The notes under the pieces: model-generated
What the model was told of the DNA's origin: nothing
Seen by the model: the letters and a program-made list of their open reading frames with translations, nothing else
Database searches by the model: none
NCBI GenBank assembly: GCA_948470335.1
Contig: CAOKOL010000004.1
Coordinates: 88,259-152,258, forward strand
Source of the DNA: an uncultured Lachnospiraceae bacterium
GTDB lineage: Bacteria > Bacillota > Clostridia > Lachnospirales > Lachnospiraceae
DNA: 64,000 nt
Reading direction: 5' to 3'
Made by a program: the position numbers and the translations under genes
Part shown: positions 1-8,266 of the stretch, in pieces
Layout of the letters: each line of letters starts with the position of its first letter
Position numbering within the stretch: position 1 is the stretch's first letter

Positions 1-781
1 GACCGGAAGTCTCCCAAAGCTGCCGGTTCAGCATCATCGGCGTGGAAATCTCCACATACCCCTCTCTGGTATGGATTTTTCTCCAGTAATCCAGCAGCAG
101 GTTTTTCAGGATCATGCCTTTGGGCAGGAAAAAGGGGAATCCGGGGCCTTCTTCCAGCAGAGCAAACAGCTCCAGTTCTTTGCCCAGTTTTCTGTGGTCA
201 CGTTTTTTCGCTTCCTCAATCCGCTGCAGATATTCCTCCAGCATATCTTTTTTCGGGAAGCAGGTGCCGTAGATTCTGGTCAGCATCTTGTTCTTTTCAT
301 TTCCCCGCCAGTACGCGCCCGCGACGGAGGTCAGCTTAAACGCCTTTACCGCGCTGGTATAGCTGATATGAGGGCCGGCGCACAAATCAATAAATTCTCC
401 CTGCTGATAAAAGCTCAGCTCCGCATCCTCCGGCAGATCCTGAATCAGCTCCACCTTGTAGGGCTCGTTTTTTTCTTCCATCATCTTCAGCGCTTCCTCC
501 CGGCTCATGGTAGAGCGGCGCAAAGGAAGATTCTCCTTGACGATCTTTTTCATTTCCTTTTCGATCTCGTCAAAATTTTCCGCCGAAAATTCAAAATCGA
601 ACTCAAAATCATAGTAAAACCCGTCGTCGATAGACGGTCCGATGGCGCATTTGGCCGTGGGATACAGCCGCTTTACCGCCTGCGCCAGAATATGGGATGT
701 GGTATGCCGAAAGGCGTCCCTTCCCAGTTCTTCTTCAAATGTCAGCTCCTGCACGGAGCCGTCTTTCATGCTCACTTTCAT
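1..781 (-). CDS. thrS: Threonyl-tRNA synthetase, 5' part (cut by window edge)
   Basis: Charges tRNA-Thr with threonine in the cytoplasm. The minus strand reads about 260 residues beginning MKVSMKDGSVQELTFEEE, the start of a TGS-type N-terminal region, followed by the editing domain with HTTSHILAQAVKRLYP and, further on, the metal-binding segment ending in FIDLCAGPHI. The catalytic core begins near YWRGNEKNKMLTRIYGT and runs off the left edge. The start is set by AAAGGAGG a few bases upstream of the ATG at 781. A T-box leader and consensus promoter lie directly upstream, so expression should respond to uncharged tRNA-Thr. Identification is secure; only the 3' end is missing. Confidence 0.96.
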   Translation of the reverse strand, partial: MKVSMKDGSVQELTFEEELGRDAFRHTTSHILAQAVKRLYPTAKCAIGPSIDDGFYYDFEFDFEFSAENFDEIEKEMKKIVKENLPLRRSTMSREEALKMMEEKNEPYKVELIQDLPEDAELSFYQQGEFIDLCAGPHISYTSAVKAFKLTSVAGAYWRGNEKNKMLTRIYGTCFPKKDMLEEYLQRIEEAKKRDHRKLGKELELFALLEEGPGFPFFLPKGMILKNLLLDYWRKIHTREGYVEISTPMMLNRQLWETSG

Positions 782-883
782 TGTATGATTCCTCCTTTTT
801 GTATCGAAACCGTATGATAGGCTTATGGCGCATCCGCACCGCATACCCCCCGTTTCGCCGGGGCAGATTTTCCTAAATGATAC

Positions 884-1175
884 AAAAAAACACCCCCACA
901 AAGCCGCTTTCCCAGACAGCTTTATAAGGGTGCGTTATCCGCACGGTTCCACCTTATGTTTCACTCAAAGCCCCGACAGGCCCGGCCTTTAACGCAGACA
1001 TACGGCAGCACTTAACAGGCCGCTCATCTAAACAGGCCCTTAGGCGTCACAGCTTGGGAATGGTTTTCACCGGCTCGCTTCGGAAGCGGCTTTCAGCAAA
1101 TGCCGCTCTCTCTGCACAGGCTGCAGCAGGCTACTCGTTTCCTTCATTGCTTTTGTGATAAAACTCTTTTATTGG
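884..1175 (-). promoter_or_regulatory. T-box riboswitch leader of thrS
   Basis: Read on the minus strand, the leader has the stem I signature GAGTAGC followed by AGAGAG, a specifier segment GAAAACCATT offering the Thr codon ACC, and the T-box sequence AAGGTGGAACCGTGCG (about 955-940). The terminator pairs CACCC (about 932) with GGGGGTG (about 891), then runs into seven T residues at 890-884. In the known mechanism, uncharged tRNA-Thr pairs with specifier and T-box, stabilises the antiterminator and lets transcription reach thrS. The ACC specifier is my reading of the sequence; the exact fold was not computed. Confidence 0.9.
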
Positions 1176-1181
1176 CTTTCT

Positions 1182-1210
1182 ATTGTATAGCAGAAAACAA
1201 ATTCTGTCAA
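1182..1210 (-). promoter_or_regulatory. Sigma-A promoter of thrS leader
   Basis: On the minus strand TTGACA (1210-1205), a 17 base spacer and TACAAT (1187-1182) form a near-perfect vegetative promoter. Transcription should begin around 1175, just ahead of T-box stem I. Confidence 0.8.
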
Positions 1211-1287
1211 GAGGGCGCGGCAGGATAAAAAGCGATAAAAAGCCATATAAATAATTAAAAAACAGCTACGGAAACGGCTGAAAACAT

Positions 1288-2094
1288 TTACAATATCATA
1301 TAAAAAAAACCGCTGGCCATCAGACTCTCCGCAAGCAGTGAAAAAGGCATATCCCCACTGGCCAGGCGATACCGGACGGAAGCGTGAAAGAGAAACACCG
1401 CCAAAACCCCTGCGATCCGGGCTGCCAGCGCATTTCCGTGTCCCAGGGCAGGCGGACATAAAATCAGTATGGCCGCGACAGGATACAGCACGGCACAAAA
1501 CGGCTCCCCGCCAGCCTGTTTTCCGCAATCCGAACAGGCAAAAACCAGCGCCGCGAAAATCAGTCCGAAGGCCGGTCCGGCAAACACAGCCGACTGAAAC
1601 GGAGCGGATGTCAGTTTTGCTTCCAGAATAGAGCCATAGGCCAAAAATTCTCTTATCATTCCCGTGACAATCATCGCCGCCCACAAACAAGCCGACCTGG
1701 TCAGCAGACGGCTCTCGCTCCACCCGGTCTCCCCTTCGGAATGCCCTACCGCTTCGGCGGTCAGAAGACCTGTCAAAATCCAGTAAAGGACAAAGGAAAA
1801 CGCCTGCCCGGCATCCCGAAGGCCCGCCGCGTAATCCGTTACGCAAAAAAGGCTGAAAGAGACGGCTGCGGCGGCAACCGACACCGCAGCCCGGCGGCTT
1901 CTCTCAGAAATCCACGAACACAGCATATTGTTCAAAAGCTGACAGAACAATAACAGCCAGACAACCAGAATCCCGGTCAGGATACTCTGCCGAAGACTCA
2001 CGGTACATAAAATCAATGGCAGGGCAAATGCTTTTTCCGGGCAGACAGCCTGGTATTGCCGCTGCCTGCGGCGGGATTTTATTTTTGCTGACAT
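1288..2094 (-). CDS. Divergent RnfE/NqrD-like membrane protein
   Basis: A 268-residue, mostly hydrophobic protein with about six to seven membrane segments, third gene of the Rnf-like operon. The clearest family mark is VTGMIREFLAYGSILE, which parallels the conserved IRE-LG-G-L segment of RnfE/NqrD, and a polar LLNNM in an early helix. The rest is far from typical RnfE. The start at 2094 is chosen because AAGGAAG lies six bases upstream; an ATG eight codons earlier has no such site. Rnf membrane subunits couple electron transfer to Na+ or H+ movement, but that function is inferred here only from weak similarity and position 14 bases after the FMN-protein gene's stop. Confidence 0.55.
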   Translation of the reverse strand: MSAKIKSRRRQRQYQAVCPEKAFALPLILCTVSLRQSILTGILVVWLLLFCQLLNNMLCSWISERSRRAAVSVAAAAVSFSLFCVTDYAAGLRDAGQAFSFVLYWILTGLLTAEAVGHSEGETGWSESRLLTRSACLWAAMIVTGMIREFLAYGSILEAKLTSAPFQSAVFAGPAFGLIFAALVFACSDCGKQAGGEPFCAVLYPVAAILILCPPALGHGNALAARIAGVLAVFLFHASVRYRLASGDMPFSLLAESLMASGFFYMIL

Positions 2095-2131
2095 AGAAGA
2101 CTTCCTTTCCGTTTTCATTTCGCAGCGGTTT

Positions 2132-3331
2132 TCAGCGCGCCGTCATTTCCGCTTTATCCTGTACATACTCATAGGCCTGATTGACCCCCTGCACAACGGC
2201 AGCGGAAGAAATGGTGGCGCCGGATATTCCGTCCACCTGGCTTTTCATGCCTGTTTCCTGCTGGGCAAAATCATCAGAAATCGGACTGATGCTGTCGCCC
2301 CTTTCCGATGACTGCTCCGTATCCTGTGTTTCTCCCTGGTCTGTGCCGGTTTCCCGCTCCGGTCCTGTGCTTTCCCAGGCGCCTGACTCCTGAGAGGGCA
2401 GATTCTCCGGATTTTCGCCGGGCTGCGCTCCGGCCTGAATCAGACACTGACGAACCAGCTCCATAAAAGGCGTAACGGAAATGCTGACTCCGGCAATGCC
2501 GTCGATCTTTCCCGCCGTATCCGGCGCAAGAAATTCCAGCGACTGACGGCTGAGAACTTCTTTCGCCAGAGCGTCCGCCTGCTGGCTCCAGGTCAGCCCG
2601 TAATCCGTCATCACATATTCTCCGTTATCCGCAAGCACACGCTTACTGTTGCCTTCTTCATCCACCGCGTCCCAGACCAGCTCCGTCACCCGGCCTCTGG
2701 AAACCGTCATCACTACAAAATCCAGAAAACCGCCGCTGTATCCTTCGGCCCGCGCCTCATATGTGCCGTCCCGCAGACCCGTCCATCCCAAAGCCATTTC
2801 TCCCTTTTGCACCGTGCCGGAAGGGCGGGATTCCTCGTCCGTCGTTTTCGTGGTATTTACCGCCGACATCTGTGTTTTCTGATTCACATTCTCTTTCTTC
2901 TCTCCGGGTCTGGCCAGGCTGACCGGCAGAGCAATATCCTGAAACTGTTTCAGGAAGTCTGCCTCGGCAATCTTTCCGCCCAGATTTTCCGTTTCCTGCT
3001 GCTCCAGCATTTCCAGCCGGTTCAGCCTGCTGCCGCTGCCGTCCAGATAAGCCGTCATTAAAATCGGCCCCTGATACCCTTCCGTGGACACCGTTATCTC
3101 ATAACCTTCCACCTGTCCGTCCCCGGACACTTTTCTGACGGCCTTTTGAATTCCCTCATAACCTTCCACCGCCAGCTCCTCAGTCTTTCCGGCCGCCGTC
3201 GTCTGTTCTGTCTCCTTCGCTTCCTCTCTGCTCCCTCCGCCTGTCAGTACCGTGGTTCCCCAGATCAGCCCCACTGCCAGCACCGTAACCACTGCCAGCG
3301 CGATGATTCCTTTCCAGTCTTTCATACTCAC
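2132..3331 (-). CDS. RnfG-like FMN-binding protein with an inserted second FMN-bind module
   Basis: 399 residues: one N-terminal membrane anchor (about 7-30) and an extracytoplasmic remainder. Residues 50-145 look like the first half of RnfG, including ETENLGGKIAEADFLKQFQ. The DGISGATISSAAV motif, whose Thr takes covalent FMN in RnfG/NqrC, comes only at residues 367-380. Between them lies a second FMN-bind-like module (about 185-300) with a degraded motif DGIAGVSIS, then an acidic, Ser/Thr/Glu-rich linker. In Rnf and Nqr complexes this subunit carries electrons on FMN at the outer membrane face. It lies 86 bases after the RnfC-RnfD fusion gene and is probably co-transcribed. No ApbE flavin transferase gene is in the window. 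Confidence 0.8.
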   Translation of the reverse strand: MSMKDWKGIIALAVVTVLAVGLIWGTTVLTGGGSREEAKETEQTTAAGKTEELAVEGYEGIQKAVRKVSGDGQVEGYEITVSTEGYQGPILMTAYLDGSGSRLNRLEMLEQQETENLGGKIAEADFLKQFQDIALPVSLARPGEKKENVNQKTQMSAVNTTKTTDEESRPSGTVQKGEMALGWTGLRDGTYEARAEGYSGGFLDFVVMTVSRGRVTELVWDAVDEEGNSKRVLADNGEYVMTDYGLTWSQQADALAKEVLSRQSLEFLAPDTAGKIDGIAGVSISVTPFMELVRQCLIQAGAQPGENPENLPSQESGAWESTGPERETGTDQGETQDTEQSSERGDSISPISDDFAQQETGMKSQVDGISGATISSAAVVQGVNQAYEYVQDKAEMTAR

Positions 3332-3417
3332 TGTTTTCCGTCTCTCCTTTCCGTTTCGATGTACGCCCGAAACCCTGTTGTTTTTGATTTTATAACATTC
3401 GGGACGCGCTCATTCCT

Positions 3418-5976
3418 TTACACGCCTCCGGCTCCCGCTCCGTTTTTGATCATACCTTTTATCCCTGCGTCTTTTCTTTTCGTCCCGTATACTCTGGGCC
3501 GGTACAGCTTAGACAGCAGTCCGCCCAGGCAGTTCGCCGCAAGAATCCCGTAGCACACCCCTTCGGGATACCGGCCGTACACCCGCAGAAGCCCGGTTAG
3601 AATCCCCGCCGCCACGCCAAATAACAGACGGCCTCTCCTGGTGGTAAATCCATAATCTGTCAGCATAAAAAAACCGCCCAGAATCAGGCCGCCTCCCAGA
3701 AGATTTCCAGGAAGATCGCCGGTCAAAAAACCTTCCGGCCCCAGCACAAAAGTCATCAGCGTCACTGTCCCGATATAAGCCAGCGCCGCCCGCATATTTA
3801 CGGCCCCTCTCCAGCACAAGTACAGAAAGCCGATCAGCAGCAGCAGTTTACTGGTTTCCCCCAACGCGCCGGGAATCTCTCCCACAAACATCTGCCAGTA
3901 GGAATACGCCGATGCCGATCCGGATTTCATCGCCGCAAGAACCGTAGCCGAAGAAACGCCGTCTGCCGGCAGCGTCTGGGGCAGAGGACTGACCGCCACG
4001 GTCTGGGGCCACACCGTCATCAGAAGCAGTCTTCCCATCAGTGCCGGATTGGCAAAATTATTGCCGATGCCGCCAAAAAACTGCTTGGCAAACAGAATGG
4101 CAAACACGCTGGCGGCACATACGGCCCATACCGGCGTGCATGCCGGAAGATGAAAGGCCAGCAGCACTCCCGTTACTGCCGCGCTCAGATCTGTCACCGT
4201 AATCTGTTCCCGCCTGACAGCCTGCCAGAGCAGCTCCGACAGCATACAGACCGCCGCCGCAGTCCCGGTCAGCAAAAGGCTGCGCAGTCCGAAAAAGTAA
4301 ACGCTGCCCGCCAGCGCCGGCAGAAGGGAAATCAGTACATGCCCCATAATCTTTCCGGTACTGTTTCCGCTCCGCAAATACGGACCCGGAGAACATTCGG
4401 CGCCGCCCTTCTCTCCGGCACCCATTTCTTCCGCATTCCGAAAATCCTGTTTTTTCCCGGCAGTTTCAGGTGCTTTCCATTTTCTTGCCATGGAAATATG
4501 GTAGGCCAGCTCCCGTTTGGCCGGACAAACAAAAGAACAGCAGCCGCACCGGATACACTGGTTCGCGTGAAGCTTCTCACACTGCTCCCGGTTCCCTTTC
4601 AGCCAGGCAAACTCGATCTGAAAAGGCGCCAGTCCTGCCGGACAGACCTGCACGCAGCCCCCGCAGCGGATACAGGGAGACGCCTTTTGCGCCTGCCGCC
4701 CCAGCACCGTCACGCCGGACAGGGTTTTGCTCACCGTCCCGATTTCTCTGCCGCCGTCCCAGTCCCTGGCCCCGCAGACACCTGTCATCGGGCCGCCCAG
4801 AATCACTCTGTTTTCTTCTGTTGTCACACCCTGGCACAGTTTCAAAAGCTCCCTGATTGATGTGCCGATGGGTACCATAAAATTCCCCGGTTCCTTTACC
4901 AGCCCGGAGATTGTCACGCACCGGTGCGTCAGAGGCTTTCCGCCCAGAACACAGTCCGCCGCCGCTTTCGCTGTCGCCACATTGGAGACGATCACGCCCA
5001 AATCCACAGGCAGTCCGCCCTCAGGCACCTCCATCCCCAGCACGGTCTGAATCAACTGCCGTTCTCCGCCCTGGGGATAACGGGCCGGAACCGTCACGAT
5101 TTCTACCTGGCTGAAATCTTCCCGCAGCAGTTTTTTCAGATGAGCTGCGGCATCCGGTTTGTTCTCCTCAATGCAGACCAGCGCTTTTCCTGCGGATACG
5201 CACCGGGCCAGCAGTCTTGCGCCGTTTAAAATCTCCATCCCATGCTCCAGCATCAGCCGATGGTCACAGGTCAGAAAAGGCTCGCATTCCGCGCCGTTTA
5301 TCAGCACCGTATAAACCCGCCGGTCAGTGGCATATTTGCGGACGGCCGCAAAACCCGCGCCGCCCATCCCCACAACGCCGCCTTCTTTCAGACCTTGCAG
5401 AATTTCTTCTCTGGATATCCCGCCCAGATCCACCAGACGTTTTCGGTAATCCTGATGCTCTTTTTTAAACAGCGGTCTTTTTTTAATTTCAGCTTCTTTC
5501 CCCGCACCGAACCCATTCTCTGTCCCGGATTTCTTTTCAGCCGCCGCTCTCTCTTTTTCTTCAAAGGTCCCTTCTTTTCCGGCCAGCGACTGTTCCGCGC
5601 ATGGTTCCCTCCATACACCGTCCCGGACCCTGCGGATCACACAGCTCTTTGAAGCTTTCCCTTCGTCATCCCGGCTGATTTCGATTTTTTCGATTATGCC
5701 GCCGATACTGGCATGAACCGGCACGCCGGCATCTGTTTCCGGCTCCCCGATTTTCTGCCCGGCCCGTACCCGATCTCCCTCCCGTACCAGAAGCCTGCAT
5801 CTGTTTCCGCCGTACTGCTCCAGGGAAATTGTTACGGTCTCCGGCTCATAGTCCACAATCTCCCCGCCGCCTGTCAGCAGCTTATCCCTTCCGTCCGTCA
5901 GATGCGTTCCGCCGCGGAACCCTTTCCGCTCCCAGATTTTTAGCCTTCCCGCCCGTAGCTTTCCTGTTCCTTTCAT
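3418..5976 (-). CDS. RnfC-RnfD fusion, electron transport complex subunit
   Basis: About 852 residues from the ATG at 5976. The N-terminal half is RnfC-like: GMGGAGFAAVRK and LINGAECEP (nucleotide and FMN region), then two 4Fe-4S motifs, CIRCGGCVQVCP (about 432) and CIRCGCCSFVCP (about 472). From about residue 545 the chain becomes a polytopic RnfD-like domain with GGIGNNFANPALMGR and DGVSSATVL; the Thr in SSAT matches the RnfD Thr that carries covalent FMN. Usually these are two proteins. A GGAGGG lies 12 bases upstream of the chosen start; an upstream extension would overlap the neighbouring terminator. RnfA and RnfB are absent from the operon, so the electron partner is unclear. Confidence 0.85.
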   Translation of the reverse strand: MKGTGKLRAGRLKIWERKGFRGGTHLTDGRDKLLTGGGEIVDYEPETVTISLEQYGGNRCRLLVREGDRVRAGQKIGEPETDAGVPVHASIGGIIEKIEISRDDEGKASKSCVIRRVRDGVWREPCAEQSLAGKEGTFEEKERAAAEKKSGTENGFGAGKEAEIKKRPLFKKEHQDYRKRLVDLGGISREEILQGLKEGGVVGMGGAGFAAVRKYATDRRVYTVLINGAECEPFLTCDHRLMLEHGMEILNGARLLARCVSAGKALVCIEENKPDAAAHLKKLLREDFSQVEIVTVPARYPQGGERQLIQTVLGMEVPEGGLPVDLGVIVSNVATAKAAADCVLGGKPLTHRCVTISGLVKEPGNFMVPIGTSIRELLKLCQGVTTEENRVILGGPMTGVCGARDWDGGREIGTVSKTLSGVTVLGRQAQKASPCIRCGGCVQVCPAGLAPFQIEFAWLKGNREQCEKLHANQCIRCGCCSFVCPAKRELAYHISMARKWKAPETAGKKQDFRNAEEMGAGEKGGAECSPGPYLRSGNSTGKIMGHVLISLLPALAGSVYFFGLRSLLLTGTAAAVCMLSELLWQAVRREQITVTDLSAAVTGVLLAFHLPACTPVWAVCAASVFAILFAKQFFGGIGNNFANPALMGRLLLMTVWPQTVAVSPLPQTLPADGVSSATVLAAMKSGSASAYSYWQMFVGEIPGALGETSKLLLLIGFLYLCWRGAVNMRAALAYIGTVTLMTFVLGPEGFLTGDLPGNLLGGGLILGGFFMLTDYGFTTRRGRLLFGVAAGILTGLLRVYGRYPEGVCYGILAANCLGGLLSKLYRPRVYGTKRKDAGIKGMIKNGAGAGGV

Positions 5977-6046
5977 TTTATGTGAATGCCCTCCTTGACT
6001 GCGGCATGAAAATACATGATTAAAAACAGTATTCCACAAAATGGAT

Positions 6047-6096
6047 AAAAAAATACGGATGAGCGGGAAATCAACCAAACTTCCCGCTCATCCGCA
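6047..6096 (-). terminator. Terminator after the nucleoside permease operon
   Basis: Inverted arms CGGATGAGCGGGAA (6056-6069) and TTCCCGCTCATCCG (6081-6094) pair perfectly. On the minus strand the stem is followed by a T-rich run at 6055-6047. It separates the permease genes from the Rnf-like operon. Confidence 0.85.
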
Positions 6097-6168
6097 GCTT
6101 TCCGATATCATGTCATATCGTTTTATTTATTTCCAATTTTCATTTCATATACGCCGGCCGTAATTCCT

Positions 6169-7131
6169 CTACCGTTCCTCCCTGAAATAATGATTCCCCA
6201 GATTCCCCGGCAGAGAAAGATTCTGTTTCTTTCTCATGGACGTCACCACCAGAATCAGCGCCGTGATCAGAAAAGGCATCATGTCATAAAAAGCGTTGGG
6301 CAGAGGCAGAACGCTTTTCGGCACGTAAAATTTCAGAATCCGCAGCGCGCCGAACACCAGCGAACCGCCGATGGCATTCAGCGGCTTCCAGTTGGCGAAA
6401 ATCACCAGCGCTACCGCGATCCAGCCCAGGCCGCCCACATTATTGCTGACCCAGACGCCGCCGTTGATAATCATAGCGCAGTAAGCGCCGCCGATCCCGC
6501 AGATACCGCCGCCGATCAGAATGCTGGCATATTTATATCGAGTCACCTGAATCCCCGCGGCATCCGCCGCTCCCGGATTATGGCCCACGGCCTGCAGGTT
6601 CAGGCCGGATTTGGTTCTGCCGAAATAGAGAAACAGAAGAACCGCGATCACGATTCCGATATACACAAAAGCATTATAGGAAAACAAAAGCGGCCCGGCC
6701 ACCGGAATATCCCGCAGACCCGGAATTCCCGCGCCCCGCATCTGGGCCGTGATTCCCTCCGGCAGCTTTAATGTGCCGGATTCCGACCGTCCCAGCGCCA
6801 GAATCCCGATAAAATTGGACAGGCCGATGCCGAATATGGTCAATGTCAGGCCGGTCACATTCTGATTGGCCATCAATGTCACCGTCAGCACCCCGTAGAT
6901 CAGGGCGCTGGCCGCGGCCGCCCCAAAAGCAGCCAGCAGCGCCAGCGCAAAGCTGTCCGTATAGTAGCCTGCAAGAAATCCGGCGCAGGCTCCCACGGAC
7001 ATCATCCCTTCCACGCCCAGATTCAGATGCCCCGCCTTTTCCGTCATAATCTCACCCAGCGTCCCGTACAGCAAAGGCGTCCCGGCCGCCACCGCAGCCG
7101 CCACAAACCGTATCAATAAATCCATCGTCAC
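6169..7131 (-). CDS. ABC importer permease, nucleoside (BMP) type, second subunit
   Basis: 320-residue inner-membrane permease of the branched-chain/nucleoside ABC family. The N-terminus reads GTLGEIMTEKAGHLNLGVEGMM, the recurrent cytoplasmic-loop signature of YufQ/NupC-type subunits, and about eight to nine hydrophobic segments follow. It is the last gene of a run of ATPase, permease 1 and permease 2, 25 bases after its partner, and pairs with it to form the channel. Homologous BMP-linked systems import purine and pyrimidine nucleosides; the actual substrate is not visible in the sequence. Confidence 0.9.
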   Translation of the reverse strand: MTMDLLIRFVAAAVAAGTPLLYGTLGEIMTEKAGHLNLGVEGMMSVGACAGFLAGYYTDSFALALLAAFGAAAASALIYGVLTVTLMANQNVTGLTLTIFGIGLSNFIGILALGRSESGTLKLPEGITAQMRGAGIPGLRDIPVAGPLLFSYNAFVYIGIVIAVLLFLYFGRTKSGLNLQAVGHNPGAADAAGIQVTRYKYASILIGGGICGIGGAYCAMIINGGVWVSNNVGGLGWIAVALVIFANWKPLNAIGGSLVFGALRILKFYVPKSVLPLPNAFYDMMPFLITALILVVTSMRKKQNLSLPGNLGNHYFREER

Positions 7132-7156
7132 TCACCTTCATTCACAATTCCGTGTC

Positions 7157-8266
7157 TTATTTCGCTTTCTCCCCATGTCCTCTGCCCACAAACCGGTAGC
7201 GGATAAAAAATTCGCATCCCAGGATAAAAAACAGGATAATCCCCTGCAGCACATCCGCGCAGTCCGTAGACAGTCCGAAATCAGACTGCACCACGCTGCT
7301 GCCTTTTTCCAGAATACCAAACAGAGAAGATACCGCCAGTATGATCACCGGATTCAACTGAGAGAGCCACGCCACGATAATGGCCGTAAAGCCCACGCCC
7401 CCTGCCACGCCCATGGTCAGGGTAATGTCCGCCCCCGCAGCCTGAATCATGCCGCCCAGACCGCAGATACCGCCGCTTAAAGCCATGGTGCGCAGCAATA
7501 TTTTCCGCACGTTCATCCCCGCGTATCTGGCCGTCTCCTGGCTCTCGCCCACCACGCTGATCTCATACCCCTGCTTGGTATACCGCAGGTAAATGAACAC
7601 CGCCGCGACCAAAACCAGAGCAACAATCCAGCCGCAGTGTACACCAAACACCTTGTTCAGAGACGCGTTTTTATCAAAACGGGCAATCTTTCCAAACCCC
7701 TGGGAACCGGGATCTCTCCAGGGCCCGTCCTGAAGCCAGGAAATCAGATATAGGGCAATATAATTCAGCATCAGCGTAAACAATGTCTCGTTGGTGCCGT
7801 ACCTGGCCTTGAAAAAAGCCGGAACAAGCCCCCACAAAGCGCCGCCCAGAATGCCTGCCAGCGCCATTGCCCCCAGCAGAACCCAATGGTTCCAGTCCGC
7901 GTGAAACAGGGCAAAATAGGAAGCAAAAATGGCTCCCATAATAATCTGTCCCTCGGCGCCGATATTCCAGAACCGCATTTTAAAGGCCAGCGTCACCCCC
8001 AGGGAGGTAATCAGCAGCGGAATCACAATCTTTGCCGTTGCCTGAATTGCCATGGGACTGCGCGTGGCGCCGGACAGAATCCTGGTATAGATGGCAACGG
8101 GGTTATACCCCAGGCACAAAATAAACAGTCCTCCGGCAGCCAGCGCCAGCAGCACGGCCAGAAGACGCAGCAGCACAATCTGACGTCCGGTCAGTTCCGC
8201 CCGTTTAACGACACGCAGCAGAGGTTCGGTCCTTTTGCGGGAATCAATATTCGCATTCCGATTCAT
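7157..8266 (-). CDS. ABC importer permease, nucleoside (BMP) type, first subunit
   Basis: 369-residue permease of the YufP/NupB kind, with a charged cytoplasmic N-terminus and about ten membrane helices. The segment PLLITSLGVTLAFKMRFWNIGAEGQ is the equivalent of the E-x-GHLNLG-x-EG loop of its partner. Its start overlaps the stop of the upstream ATPase gene by four bases, which indicates translational coupling. With the second permease it should form the membrane pathway of a nucleoside-type importer. Confidence 0.9.
   Translation of the reverse strand: MNRNANIDSRKRTEPLLRVVKRAELTGRQIVLLRLLAVLLALAAGGLFILCLGYNPVAIYTRILSGATRSPMAIQATAKIVIPLLITSLGVTLAFKMRFWNIGAEGQIIMGAIFASYFALFHADWNHWVLLGAMALAGILGGALWGLVPAFFKARYGTNETLFTLMLNYIALYLISWLQDGPWRDPGSQGFGKIARFDKNASLNKVFGVHCGWIVALVLVAAVFIYLRYTKQGYEISVVGESQETARYAGMNVRKILLRTMALSGGICGLGGMIQAAGADITLTMGVAGGVGFTAIIVAWLSQLNPVIILAVSSLFGILEKGSSVVQSDFGLSTDCADVLQGIILFFILGCEFFIRYRFVGRGHGEKAK

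Noticed and set aside
1169..1846. 225-residue minus-strand frame overlapping the RnfE-like gene
   Set aside because: It is Arg/Gly/Cys-rich without family marks, whereas the overlapping frame is hydrophobic, has a ribosome site and operon spacing.
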